A DNA stretch of 64,000 nt from Capra hircus (GCF_001704415.2 NW_017189517.1:8381167-8445166); one strand, 5' to 3'. Positions 38,141-49,495 are shown, numbered from the stretch's first letter. Made by a program: numbers and translations. The notes: a model not told the origin generated them from the sequence alone.

Positions 38141-40099
38141 CCATCACTGTGGTTGAATGAACATTGAACTTAAGGCATCCTTCTATGTAACAAAAGTTTC
38201 AGAGACGTTTCATGAGGCTCATGCAACTGTAGAATAAAATTAAATTTTAGCTTACAAGTGCAGCTTATGAAGGAGCAATCCATTTTTGGAGTATTTTCTG
38301 AAACACTTTTATGAAGAAAACCATCTCTTATTGGTGCATTGTTATCCTGTTTTACTTGGTTGAGTGTATTTCTTTGCTCATTATGGGCTGAAAGCTCTTC
38401 TAAGTTAAACGAACTGAAGAATATCAGTGAGCGGGGGTGGGGGTGAAACACTCCACTCATGCAAGTCCATGTTTGTAAGTCTGGGATCATTTCTGAACTC
38501 AGAATTTCCGTGGCTCACCTATCTACCAAGAAAAACATATGGTCCAGTCATAAATGTGCATGAATGGGGCATGGTGATAGGCTTGCAGTCAGAGCTTTCC
38601 TCTTTTTAAGTTTGATTTGGAGCCAGTATAGATGTGAAAGGTATATGCCATTTCTCAAGAGGAGCAAAGAGCACATGAAAGATACTAAGAGAAAAATTGA
38701 CGTGTTGGAGTCTCACAGCTTCGTTACCCATTTCACAGGATAATGTATTTGGAACGCTGCTTTATTTCCTAAGATACCATCGTATAGTTCATCAGCAGCT
38801 CTGCTCTTGTTTTGCAGAGATGTTCTATCAGTGCCTGTCTCTAACAGACCGTGCATGGTGTAGTGACATATGAGAAGCTCTCTGGGAAAGAATCAACTAA
38901 ATCTGAAGGAAGAGCTATTTGAAATGTTAATCATATTCCCCAACCTTTTAAATTTCTGATTGGCTGATGTATGAGTAGGAGTTCATAGTTTTCTGAATTC
39001 CGTATAAGGAAATCACGACCGTCTCTACAAAGGTGATCTACTCAAATTCAGATAATATACCATTTTCCCTTTGCAACCTACTTTTTTTATATATAGACAG
39101 GGAGACTGAGGGTCCAGTTAGGCTTTCTGAATTCATTGATACATACTAGGGAAGAAAACATGTATTCATAAAAATAAATCATTACTAGACCTTTAATTGG
39201 GTTTTCTAAGTGCATTAATCCCATCCATGTTTTAACATGCTTTTGGAACTGGAATAGTCCCATTAACCTCACCTTTGCCAGTTTCAGCTCACCCTGTTTT
39301 CTTAGGCTGCCGGGCTAACAAATCTTATAAGGACCAAATAGCTGCAGGTTCACTGAAGTATGAGTTTTTCAGCTTTCTCTTTCTTACATTTTTTTCTGCT
39401 GTCTGTAATCTTTGATCACCCCCCAGTACCTCTATACCAAGCCATTCTGCTACAGATTGAAGATATTTCTATTCATTCAAAACAAGTATTTCTCATTTAG
39501 AGCAAAACCTTTCATTAATAGTAATGATGCTTTAGTAACTAGCATGTATTTTCTCCATAATTTAACAGGAACCTGAATTATTGCAAACTGCTAAGATTAA
39601 AAAGGTTCGAGAATAAAAACAAAATCTCTTTGAGGACTCAGGCCCCAACTCTTGGCTCTCATTCCCTATAAGAGAGGCACACACCTCCAAAGATTCAAAA
39701 CTAGTTATTACTACATGGTAGAATCATACATGATTCTTATTTTTATACTTTTATCAAAGCTTCTAAAATGAATTATATTACCTGTATAAAAGATAAAAAA
39801 GTGAAACAGTGTTCTTTGGACAGTGTCTAACTTACCTCAACTTTTCAGTCCCTTTTGTCTGTGTGTTGATTTAATATGTGACATTGTCACTAAAGTGCAT
39901 ATTAGATGATCAGAAGTCAGCAAGTAGCAAATTGATATGAAACTGATTATTTGTGAAAATGACAAGGGTTTGGGGCAGTCTTCTGAACTATAACCATGAG
40001 AAGTCCCAAATGTTTGTTCTCTATTAGTTTATCTTGGACTGTGCACCACTTTTTAGTTTTCCTTTAATTGAAGAGAAGCTAAGAGGCCTCTTTCTTGTG

Positions 40100-40510
40100 T
40101 TTCATTATTATTCAACACTACTGTCCATTGCCCCTTGACAGACACCCTCCAACATTACTCTTGTAAATCTTAATGATTTCAGTATCCATGTAGATGACTT
40201 TCAGGTGCTCTGACCTCTCAGTTCTTTGAATTTTTCTTCTCCAGTGATCTTATCTATCCTACCTCAGCCATCTACTCTGAAGGAAAACAGTAGATGGTCA
40301 TTCAAATTAACCTTTATCCTCATCGTAATTTCAAGCATCTTGTTTTTGACTATCACTGTCTGCCTGTACAGTTCATTCCTTCCAGTCCCCAGACTCAGAG
40401 TGTCCATTTCCTCACTTAGCTTCTTCCCCCACTTAGGTGACAACAATCCATCATGCTGATCACTCTTGATTACACTATGGATTGAATTAAATTCCCCCCA
40501 CCCGTTGTTC
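40100..40510 (+). mobile_element. L2 LINE fragment (endonuclease region)
   Basis: Matches the L2 ORF2 endonuclease segment: TAATGATTTCAGTATCCATG followed by TAGATGACTTTC (the GDFNIHMDDP-like region), then CTGACCTCTCAGTTCTTTGA and CCTACCTCAGCCATCTACTC. Inactive and diverged. It is probably the 5' part of the L2 continued at 42,735. Confidence 0.65.
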
Positions 40511-40654
40511 ATCAACTGGCAACATCCCCACCCTAGTTAAATTCACATCTTTGCCAATTCGACATCTGTACAAGTGTGGCTGGAGGAAAACACAGTGCTG
40601 CTATCTGATTTCACTTTAATTCACTTTAATGATTTCACTGATCATTGGTGGACC

Positions 40655-40731
40655 ATCAGAGCTGCCCGGTAAGCCTGCTACACAGATGAATTGCTGACTT
40701 GACTTTGTTTTCTCATCTGTAATATGGGGAT
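40655..40731 (+). mobile_element. MIR SINE, left part (split by BovB)
   Basis: TTTTCTCATCTGTAATATGG followed by GGAT. The MIR text resumes at 42,565 with AGTAGTAGAAAATTAAGCCATAGGGTTG, matching the MIR order '...aaaatggggataataatag...catagggttg'. The split lies exactly at the BovB target-site duplication. Confidence 0.72.
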
Positions 40732-42553
40732 CAGTTCAGTTCAGTTCAGTTCAGTCACTCAGTCATGTCCGACTCTTTGCAACCCCATGAATCGCAGCAC
40801 GCCAGGCCTCCCTGTCCATCACCATCTCCCGGAGTTCACTGAGACTCATGTCCATCGAGTCCGTGATGCCATCCAGCCATCTCATCCTCTATCGTCCCCT
40901 TCTCCTCCTGCCCCCAATCCCTCCCAGCATCAGAGTCTTTTCCAATGAGTCAACTCTTTGCATGAGGTGGCCAAAGTACTGGAGCTTCAGCTTTAGCATC
41001 ATTCCTTCCAAAGAAATCTTAGGGTTGATCTCCTTCAGAATGGACTGGTTGGATCTCCTTGCACTCCAAGGGACTCTTAAGAGTCTTCTCCAACACCACA
41101 GTTCAAAAGCATCAATTCTTCAGCGCTCAGCCTTCTTCACAGTCCAACTCTCACATCCATACATGACCACTGGAAAAACAATAGCCTTGACTAGACGGAC
41201 CTTAGTCAGTAAAGTAATGTCTCTGCTTTTGAATATACTATCTAGGTTGGTCATAACTTTTCTTCCAAGGAGTAAGCGTCTTTTAATTTCATGGCTGCAA
41301 TCACCATCTGCAGTGATTTTGGAGCCCAAAAAATATAAAGTCTGACACTGTTTCTACTGTTTCCCCATCTATTTCCCATGAGGTAATGGGACCAGATGCC
41401 ATGATCTTCGTTTTCTGAATGTTGAGCTTTAAGCCAACTTTTTCACTCTCCTCTTTCACTTTCATCAAGAGGCTTTTTAGCTCCTCTTCACTTTCTGCCA
41501 TAAGGGTGTTGTTATCTGCATATCTGAGATTATTGATATTTCTCCCAGCAATCTTGATTCCAGCTTGTGCTTCTTCCAGTCCAGCGTTTCTCATGATGTA
41601 CTCTGCATATTAGTTAAATAAGCAGGGTGACAATATACAGCCTTGATGTACTCCTTTTCCTATTTGGAACCAATCTGTTGTTCCATGTCCAGTTCAAACT
41701 GTTGCTTCCTGACCTGCATATAGGTTTCTCAAGAGGCAGGTCAGGTGGTCTGGTATGCCCATCTCTCTCAGAATTTTCCACAGTTTATTGTGATCCACAC
41801 AGTCAAAGGCTTTGGCATAGTCAATAAAGCAGAAATAGATGGTTTTCTGGAACTCTCTTGCTTTTTTGATGATCCAGCGGATGTTGGCAATTTGATCTCT
41901 GGTTCCTCTGCCTTTTCTAAAACCAGCTTGAACAACAGGGAGTTCACGGTTCACGTATTGCTGAAGCCTGGCTTGGAGAATTTTGAGCATTACTTTACTA
42001 GCATCTGAGATGAGTGCAATTGTGCGGTAGTTTGAGCATTCTTTGGCATTGCCTTTCTTTGGATTTGGAATGAAAACTGACCTTTTCCAGTCCTGTGGCC
42101 ACTGCTGAGTTTTCTAAATTTGCTGGCATATTGAGTGCAGCACTTTCACAGCATCATCTTTCAGGATTTGAAACAGCTCAACTGGAATTCCATCACCTCC
42201 ACTAGCTTTGTTCATAGTGATGCTTTCTAAGGCCCACTTGACTTCTTTTTTTTTTTTTTTTTTTTACTTTATTTTACTTTACAGTTCTGTATTGGTTTTG
42301 CCATACATTGACATGAATCCACCACGGGTGTACATGTGTTCCCAAACATGAACCCCCCTCCAACCTCCCTCCCCATAACATCTCTCTGGGTCATCCCCAT
42401 GCACCAGCCCCAAGCATGCTGTATCCTGCATCAGACATAGACTGGCAATTCGATTCTTACATGATATTATACATGTTTCAATGGCATTCTCCCAAATCAT
42501 CTCACCCTCTCCCTCTCCCTCTGAGTCCAAAAGTCTGCTATACACTTGACTTC
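40732..42553 (-). mobile_element. 5'-truncated BovB LINE carrying a nested L1
   Basis: Antisense BovB of about 1.5 kb (excluding the nested L1), flanked by target-site duplication AATATGGGGAT (40,721-40,731; 42,554-42,564) inside a MIR. Antisense frames 41,301-41,594 and 41,694-41,990 contain RYADN in place of the RYADD catalytic box and an intact FIDYAKAFDCVD block, so a catalytic Asp is lost and frames are broken. The last 11 nt of its 5' end (CACTTGACTTC) were duplicated by the L1 insertion. Confidence 0.95.
42246..42542 (-). mobile_element. 5'-truncated ruminant L1 3' end nested in BovB
   Basis: A poly-T start (antisense poly-A, 42,246-42,265), then ACTTTATTTTACTTTACAGT and TTGGTTTTGCCATACATTGAC, the ruminant L1 3' UTR in antisense. 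297 bp, with a perfect 11-bp target-site duplication CACTTGACTTC (42,235-42,245; 42,543-42,553). Confidence 0.92.
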
Positions 42554-42564
42554 AATATGGGGAT

Positions 42565-42612
42565 AGTAGTAGAAAATTAAGCCATAGGGTTGAGGGATTT
42601 AAATATGTTGGC
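42565..42612 (+). mobile_element. MIR SINE, right part
   Basis: Continuation of the MIR at 40,655-40,731 after the BovB insertion: GCCATAGGGTTGAGGGATTT, then AAATATGTTGGCATACATAAAG. Confidence 0.68.
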
Positions 42613-42734
42613 ATACATAAAGCCATCTTCCTGTACCTCATTCTCCTTATTAGTATTAGTATTATTAGAATTTTCCTAGTTGAATTACTTTGATACCAAC
42701 GTACATGATTGTTTCATACTTCTTTCTCCTGAAA

Positions 42735-44830
42735 TCCTGAATGTCTCCTCCTGCTCTTCAGGCTAAGATTCTTGTTTCACAGATAAAACAGAAAATAAAA
42801 TTTCCCTTGTACTTCCACCAGTTTATCTCTTACCCGCTTATATCTATGCCTACCTACTCTGCCTTTCCCCCCTGTTATTATGTCTCTTTTCCTTGCTCCT
42901 ATAGAAAGCCAGCCCTTACAGTTTTCCTCTGGATTCAGCCCCACATCTTTCAAGATGATCAGTTCAGAAATGATCAGCCCTCCTTCCTATGTCATCATAT
43001 TTTCCTCTGTAACATATAATCCCCATCAGCATACAAACATGCTCCTGTTTTTCCCATTTAAATAAGAAAAATCTCCCTTGATTATACATCCCTCACTAGA
43101 TACCAATCCATTTATTAGTTTCCTGTTACAGCACAACCCCTCAAATCTCCCCTCATCTTCTCTCATGCTTCCTTAAACCTAACCAGTCTGGCTTTTGCCC
43201 CCTACATCCCACCCCTACCCATCATAGTATTCCACCCAATTACTCTTTTCATCTCACTGGGCCTCCAGAATACCATGCTCTCTTGGTTTTTCTCCTCTCT
43301 CACTGGCCAATCCTTCTGTTTCCTTTGCTGGTTCTTTCTTAACTTCAAGTTTAGATTTTGGTGGGCCCATGGACTTGGCTCTTGGATGTGTTCTTTATCT
43401 ATATTTATTTTCTAGAGAACCACTCTCATGACTTGAAATACTGTCCGTATGTGGATGTGTTAATCGTTCAGTCACATCTGACTCTTTGCAACCACATGGA
43501 CTGTAGCCCACCAGGCTCCTCTGTCCGTGGGGATTCTCCAGACAAGAATACTGGAGTGGGTTGCCATGCCCTCCTCCAGGGAATCTTCCCAACCCTGGGA
43601 TCAAACCCAGATCTCCCACATTGCAGGCAGATTCTTTACCATCTGGGCCACCAGGGAAGCCCATCTATATATGGGGGACTCCCCCAAATCCTCCAGCCTG
43701 GACCTCTTATCTAAAACCCACAACTGTATTTCCAGTTGCTTCTTTGACATCTCCATTTCGGTGCCTAATCAGCACCTATCAGTTACCTTGTCCAAGTAGA
43801 AATATTCCTACCCCTTCCCCAGATTTGCTTTACCCCACAAGCTTCTCCATTTCAATAAATGGCAACCTCATCCTTCCAGTTTCTTGGGTCAATATCCTTG
43901 AGGTTGTCTTGCATCTTTTCTTCTTTAACATTACACACCCAGTGCAGCAGCAAAGCTTGACTTTTCCTTCAAAATATATGCAACTTGAGAACCAAACCAG
44001 TTCTCATCACTTCCATTTCTCAGTTCCCCCTCTCATATCTGGATTTTGGCAACAACCTCCTAGGTAATCTTCCTTCTTACATTCCATGCCTCCCTGCTCT
44101 ATTTTACCATCACTGTTTTTACATATAAGTCAGATCGTGTAATAGCTCCTCTGCCCAGGTTCTTCCAACGGCTTCCTCGGAGCATACTTGAGAGTCCTTA
44201 GTATGGATGGTCAGACTCTCTGTGACATGGTCCCCCAGCTCTGTCTGACTGCACCATCCGCATTTTCACTGGCTTCTCACTCACCACTCGCTAGCTCAAG
44301 TCACGTTGGCTTTCATGCTGTTCCTTTCTCACATCATGAGAAGCCTCCTCTGCTTCAGCGCCTTCTCAATGGCCATTCCTTCTGACTGGACTCCTCTTCC
44401 CCAGATAGCCCCGCTGCTCGTCTCTCCCTGCTTTCAGCTCCCTGTTCAGATATCACCTTACCAAAGAGGCTTCCCTAATTTAAACTAATACTTTGTCCTC
44501 CTGATTCTCCATCTCCCACTGTCCGTAATATATACAGATATAAATCGATCCAATCAGAACAAATATGTTGAATGTATGTTTGTTGAATAAAATGTTTATT
44601 TGTGTGTTGTTTTATCTATATCCTAGAACATAAATTATCTGCAGGCAAGAGTTTTGTTTTGTTCACTGTTTCTGTTGAATGAATGGATATGTACATGTTT
44701 ATTTATTTTGTCTCTCTACTAGAATGTCAGCTCCTTGAGGGCAGGGTCTTTATTTTGTTCAGTAACCTCTTCTTGGTGCCTGGAACAGTGCAGTAGGTGC
44801 TCAATAAATAGCTGTTGAAATATTTACTTG
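42735..44830 (+). mobile_element. Long L2 LINE (reverse-transcriptase region to 3' end), split by a SINE
   Basis: Successive L2 ORF2 landmarks are in order: CTACTCTGCCTTTCCCCCCT (42,856), CATCAGCATACAAACATGCT (43,025), AGTCTGGCTTTTGCCCCCTA (43,184), TCTCACTGGCCAATCCTTCT (43,298), TGGCAACCTCATCCTTCCAG (43,860), TCCTTCAAAATATATGCAAC (43,965), TCAGCTCCTTGAGGGCAGGG (44,727) and GGTGCTCAATAAATAGCTGT at the 3' end. Heavily diverged, no usable frame. It is interrupted by a Bov-tA at 43,461-43,664. Confidence 0.85.
43461..43664 (-). mobile_element. Bov-tA SINE inside L2
   Basis: Antisense copy from TTAATCGTTCAGTCACATCT to GGGCCACCAGGGAAGCCC. The flanks rejoin as continuous L2. A diverged target-site duplication (CCGTATGTGG / CTATATATGG) is possible. 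Confidence 0.92.
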
Positions 44831-45108
44831 ATTCATTAGGTCAGGCTTAAAATAAGTTCCGGGAGTAATGCTTAAACTCATGTTGGTATAGTTGATACAT
44901 ATCCAAGTTCTGTATGAGGAAAACATATTCATAAACATTGACTGTGTTTGTAAGATTCATAATTTTATCCTACTCCATTATATAGAAATGATGATTTATT
45001 TTTAAAAACTATTAAATATAAATTTGAAAACCATAGGTTTTTCTGGCTAAGACTATCCCACCATATGAAGCAGAGATGTCATTCAGTCTAATTTAAATTG
45101 AACTCCTA

Positions 45109-45183
45109 GTAAAATAAAGTAAAAATAAAAATAAAAAAAAATTAAAAAAATAAAAAAATTAAAAAAATAAATGAGAAAAAAAA
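45109..45183 (+). mobile_element. Ultra-truncated L1 insertion (3'-terminal stub plus A-rich tail)
   Basis: Only GTAAAATAAAGTAAAAAT-type L1 3' terminus plus an A-rich tail with T interruptions, between perfect copies of TAAATTGAACTCCTA (45,094-45,108; 45,184-45,198). The target-site duplication makes a retrotransposition origin much more likely than a simple A-rich repeat. Confidence 0.82.
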
Positions 45184-45359
45184 TAAATTGAACTCCTATA
45201 TTCCAACCATTGACTCCTTTCTCATTTGTTATAGATTTCTTGCTAGGAAGCACTATGGGTATTTTAAGTATATATTTATTTCCACTAATGTAATCAGTTT
45301 TAATATCTGTTAGTATCCTTTATGATGATGTGGATTAATAATGGAAATGATGGTGGTGG

Positions 45360-45440
45360 TGGTATGTGTGTGTGTGCACGCCACAGCTAAGGAACAACTT
45401 TGAGACTTGCTGTTCAGTTCACACACACACACACACACAT
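45360..45440. repeat. (TG)n and (CA)n blocks facing each other
   Basis: GGTGGTGGTGGTATGTGTGTGTGTG at about 45,351-45,376 and ACACACACACACACACACAC at 45,420-45,440, separated by about 45 bp. The two could pair as an inverted repeat. Confidence 0.75.
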
Positions 45441-45735
45441 AAAACCCACTCACTACTAAAAAAGAATTACGAAGTGGGTCAGTCTTATAAAGTATTTTTT
45501 AAAGAGATGCAATAACACCTGTTCCCTAGATTAATTCAAACTATGCTTATTCCTTTTTTGGTAAAGGTCCTGAGATGACCTGATTTAACGAAATTATGTA
45601 TAATTAATGTCTCAGTTGTTGACATGTGAATTAAAGTTATTTGAGGACTCTAGAAAAGTTTGTTCCCAAATACTTTGTTTCTTCTATTTTTTATTTTATA
45701 TGAAAGTAAAGAGAAGTTAAACGTTACCACAAATT

Positions 45736-45775
45736 CACCAACCAGAGATTTCAGTCACCAACCAGAGATTTCAGT
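45736..45775. repeat. 20-bp perfect tandem duplication
   Basis: CACCAACCAGAGATTTCAGT occurs twice in direct succession (45,736-45,755; 45,756-45,775). Confidence 0.92.
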
Positions 45776-45799
45776 GTCTGTCACCCATATGCCTCTCTA

Positions 45800-46075
45800 T
45801 GTATATACACATATATGTACTTTGTTGTACATAAATGTGATAATTCTGTGTGTGCTATTCTGTAACTTGCATTTTTTTTTACTTACATCTTGTGCACATA
45901 CTTTGTCAATAAATGTGCGTCCACATCATCATTTTAAAAGGCTGGTAATATTCTATTGTATATATGTACCATAATTTGCTTATCCAGTTCTCTATTGATG
46001 AATGTTTAGAGTGTTTTCTTTTTTATTGTTGTTATAAAACAATGCTGTGGTGGACATTTTTATGCCTACATTTTT
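45800..46075 (+). mobile_element. Old L1 (L1M-type) 3' UTR fragment
   Basis: Contains ATTCTATTGTATATATGTACC, ATAATTTGCTTATCCAGTTC, TCTATTGATGAATGTTTAG and AACAATGCTGTGGTGGACAT, the ordered landmarks of old mammalian L1 3' regions. Related text brackets the SINE cluster at 49.1-49.7 kb. Confidence 0.65.
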
Positions 46076-47379
46076 AATAAATATTTTTGTTTCTTCCTCA
46101 GTGCCATTATTTTGTACCCATGTCTAAATGGATCGCTAAACAAAAGTGCTTCTCTCCATTCTAATTATTGTAAATGTCAAAGTAGTGAAATTTGAATAAA
46201 TGAGATTTTACTCTGTACTTTGCCCCACAACCTTCTCTCAGAGTATATTCAAAGGGAGTGAAAGGGCTCATTAACAGATAGAGCTATTTGAGTTAAAGAT
46301 CAAATTTGTTGAACATTTTCACTTAAATATACCAATCTTATCTTCTTGACATTTTTTGTTATATTTGATGCCGACAATAAAAACTTTGGGATAAGCTATA
46401 ATTTCTGCATCCATGCATATTCAGGTCTGAAAATGAAAGAAGAATATGACAGGTTTGCATGTAGCAACTTGCCACCCACACATTTCTTTCCTTTCTGATT
46501 CTGACACTTCAGCCTTTGAAACAGTTCCCATGAGCAATACTGAGATTCAGACTGTTTAGATCTAAAGGAAAAAACACAAGATCTTCCACCACTTGTATCT
46601 GGCACCTGGAAACCTCTTTTGAATAAGTGCTGAAATGTACATCATGCTGTTATTTGTTATGCACACAGGAGAAATCCTAAAGGTATTTTAGGCAGAAGTA
46701 GGAGGCTGAGTCTAGAGATAGTAAGGACAGCCTGGGGCCCAAGGTGGGGGAGGGAGCCCCAAGCCACATTATTAAAGTGACATGGTTTCCGTATATTCTT
46801 GTCAGTGTGCAGGTAGATTGCATGTTGCATGTTACTTTCATGCAAAGGTATCAATCTCAGCTTTTAGAAGCCTGATACGACAAGAAAAGAGAGAGAGACC
46901 TCTTTGTTGAAAAAATGTCTAGGTTTAGCATCAGGTGAAGGGATTATTGGTGGTTTTCTGAAGTAGACTAGATCCTTTTAACATTACTTTTTTCTGTGCC
47001 ATATAGAACAAACCTGAGTCCATAGGTGTACCTTTCCTTCCTCACCATCCAAACACTGCAATAGCGACAGGATTTTTTTTGTCCTTCATCAGAAAGTCTT
47101 AATACTGTGAAGGATCTTACAGGTCCTTCCGTTCAACCTCCCTCTCCCAAAAGAAGGCCTTTTCTTCCATTTTAGGGCTAAGACCTCTATCTTTCCTTTG
47201 ATTGTATCATTTCCCAAAGCCATGGAGACCTAGATCAGTATTTTGTTTCCCATACTGTACTTTAACTGTCTCCTTGACTATCAGCGTTTTCCCATTGGCA
47301 TACAGATAGTTGTCAAGACTCCCATTCTCAAAAGTCTCTCCTGGGACTCTTTTCCCCCTCTCAAACTGCTTCTTTTCCT

Positions 47380-47980
47380 TGATAGCCAAGAGCCAACCTA
47401 ATCTGTCTTTGATTGGTCTGTTTTCTCATCTACTCATTAATTCCTCAATCTTTTTTACTTTCTCTTCTGCGCTTATTACTGTCCTTAAACTCCTACTGCT
47501 GAGGTCACCAGTGACCACCAAACTAAACCCACTGTTCTCTGCAGACCTCACCTGACTTCTCCTTCCTGCAGCAGTGGACTAGGTTCATCACCTCCTCCTC
47601 ATTGGCACAAACTCTTCTCTTTGGCTTTCCCAACACTGCTTTCTCTCTATTTTTCTTTTGATTCTTCCCTCTCTTTTGTCTCTTCTTAAATGTTGATGCC
47701 TTTCCTAACCCCCAGGTTTCCATCTCAGTGGCTGTTTTCTTTTCTACACATATTCTCAGATTATTAAATCTCCTCACAGGGTACAGTTACCATTCCTATG
47801 CAGAAACCGCTTCCCTCTTGACAAGGGACTGGCTACTACATCTCAACATCTGTCTGCTACTACTGAGTCTTCAGACTCAAGATAGCAAATAGTGGAATCA
47901 TGGTTCTCTGTCTCCAAAATAGAATAATCCTACTTCTCACTCTCTGGCAACATCTTTTTGATGTCCTAGGTTTAAGAAGG
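47380..47980 (+). mobile_element. Second L2 LINE fragment (reverse-transcriptase region)
   Basis: Pyrimidine-rich L2-like text: CTGAGGTCACCAGTGACCACC, CCCACTGTTCTCTGCAGACC, TTCATCACCTCCTCCTCATTG. More diverged than the 42.7-44.8 kb copy; edges approximate. Confidence 0.6.
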
Positions 47981-48029
47981 CTGCAGTGTCATTAATAAAT
48001 GACACTTAATATTTGCCTTCAGGATGCTT

Positions 48030-48280
48030 ACAGAGGTTAAGAGGCAGGGCTCTGTCAGACGTGGATTGGAAACCCAGCTCAGCTGCTTATAAAGTTTGTG
48101 ATTTGAGATAAAGGAGTTAATCTTTCTGTCCCTCTACCCCCCATTTCTTAAATGGGGGTAATAGTAGTATAGACTTCATGGACACCTTAAGAGGATTAAA
48201 TGTGATGACACACGCACAGTGTTTTACAGTGTTAAAAGCCCAAAGAGTTCATAAATATTTGATCTTATTATTTGCTGTTA
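48030..48280 (+). mobile_element. MIR SINE relic, near full length
   Basis: MIR landmarks in order: GCAGGGCTCTGTCAGACGTG, GGAAACCCAGCTCAGCTGC, GTGATTTGAGATAAAGGAGTTAATC, TTAAATGGGGGTAATAGTAG, GAGGATTAAATGTGATGACA, TTCATAAATATTTGATCTTATTATT. It lies just upstream of MIR504. Confidence 0.75.
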
Positions 48281-48562
48281 TGGTCTGTATAGTGACATGC
48301 TGACTTCAGCCTATAATTCTTGGAAGACTCTGAGGCTCTTATCTGTTATATTGTCAGATTGTGCCTTTTTTCTAAGACTGAACTAATAAGATTCATGGAA
48401 AATCCAAAAGTATGGTTATTCCCAGGGAACAAACTGTTCCGCAAGGTCACACTACCCTCCTGCAGCGGGATGGTTCCAAAGGAAAAGGTAACTCAACGAG
48501 CCATCCATTCCCACCTAAAATCACAACTGAAGAGAGAAAATCTGAAGTGGAACGTTGACGCA

Positions 48563-48645
48563 GCTGCTGTTGGGAGACCCTGGTCTGCACTCTGTCTGTA
48601 TGCTTACTGAAGGGAGCGCAGGGCAGGGTTTCCCATACAGAGGGC
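48563..48645 (+). ncRNA. MIR504: MIR504 precursor hairpin (intronic microRNA)
   Basis: This 83-nt hairpin matches the human mir-504 precursor as I remember it and lies in FGF13 intron 3 on the gene's own strand, as in human. The predicted 5p mature RNA is 48,575-48,596 (starts AGACCCTGGTCTG) and the 3p is 48,612-48,632 (starts GGGAGCGCAGGG). The arms fold back on each other: CTGCACTC at 48,585-48,592 faces GAGCGCAG at 48,614-48,621, with one A.C mismatch (48,589 against 48,617). The terminal loop is near 48,597-48,611. Compared with the human sequence I recall, 5p differs at position 20 (G for A) and 3p at position 6 (C for T), the latter in the seed. It is presumably processed from the FGF13 primary transcript. 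In human, miR-504 is reported to target TP53 among others. Confidence 0.93.
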
Positions 48646-48954
48646 ACAGGCAACCACTGCATGGCAAAGGTGGATCAGAACTCAATTTTAAAGCCAGTTC
48701 ACCGGGATCTACCTCCACCGGTCCAATGCTTCATGAAAATCCAGCTGGTCTGCTCGTAAGAAGTCCCACCTGATAAGTCTCTTCAGTAATTGTTGAAATG
48801 TCCTTGTAAGTCTCTTATAGTCTTACGTGGAACAAGACTTTTAACTTTCTCATTTGAGCCCTCCCTTTCCCTCTCCCTTTGTTCATCTCTCTCTCCCTTT
48901 CTCCTTCTCCCCCTCTCTAAAGGAATACTGATTTTGAGGATATTAATTTCCCGT

Positions 48955-49104
48955 TTAACAGTGTAATTTGTGCTTGTAGAAAAATTGGAAAATACAAAGA
49001 ACTATCCATTTTAAGACCCCCCCCAAGCAGAGACAACCAATATTAATATTCTGTTATAGATCCTTACAGTGGCCAGTGACTGTCTGCTTCTCTCTTTAAT
49101 ATAT
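48955..49104 (+). mobile_element. Old L1M-type fragment, left part
   Basis: GTAGAAAAATTGGAAAATACA and CAAGCAGAGACAACCAATATTAATATTCTG resemble old L1 3' UTR text. The continuation (TTCCCTCCTGTATTAAGATATTCC, ATCATTATTTGAATGGCTGAATACTAATAG) appears at about 49,709-49,860 after the microsatellite/SINE cluster. Confidence 0.5.
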
Positions 49105-49105
49105 G

Positions 49106-49154
<49 letters not shown>

Positions 49155-49157
49155 TAT
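49105..49157. repeat. (TA)n(CA)n microsatellite
   Basis: TA repeat of about 37 bp passing into CACACACACACACA, in which a Bov-A2 SINE has landed. Confidence 0.9.
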
Positions 49158-49437
49158 GGGAGAAGGCAATGGCACCCCACTCCAGTACTCTTGCCTGGAA
49201 AATCCTATGGACGGACGAGCCTGGTAGGCTGCAGTCCATGGGATCACTAAGAGTCAGACACAACTGAGCAACTTCACTTTCACTTTTCACTTTCATGCAT
49301 TGGAGAAGGAAATGGCAACCCACTCTAGTGTTCTTGCCTGGAGAATCCCAGGGACGGGGGAGCCTGGTGGGCTGCCATCTATGGGGTCGCACAGAGTCGG
49401 ACATGACTGAAGTGACTTAGCAGCAGCAGCAGCAGCA
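49158..49437 (+). mobile_element. Bov-A2 SINE (BovA dimer)
   Basis: Sense dimer: GGGAGAAGGCAATGGCACCC monomer, CACTTTTCACTTTCATGCAT linker, second monomer, and an (AGC)n tail at 49,420-49,437. It is surrounded by CA/TA microsatellite, so the target-site duplication cannot be resolved. Confidence 0.92.
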
Positions 49438-49465
49438 TACACACACATATATATAATTGTTTGAT

Positions 49466-49490
49466 ACACACACACACACACACACACACA
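49466..49490. repeat. (CA)n microsatellite
   Basis: Uninterrupted CA tract between two SINEs, probably the same original CA tract as at 49,143 split by the Bov-A2. Confidence 0.85.
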
Positions 49491-49495
49491 ACATA

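Noticed and set aside
41301..41990. Antisense ORFs with reverse-transcriptase motifs
   Set aside because: Part of the truncated BovB at 40,732-42,553, with the catalytic box changed to RYADN and broken frames.
49105..49490. Repeat array resembling CRISPR-like spacing
   Set aside because: It is a TA/CA microsatellite interrupted by ruminant SINEs; there are no regular repeats with unique spacers, and this is eukaryotic DNA.
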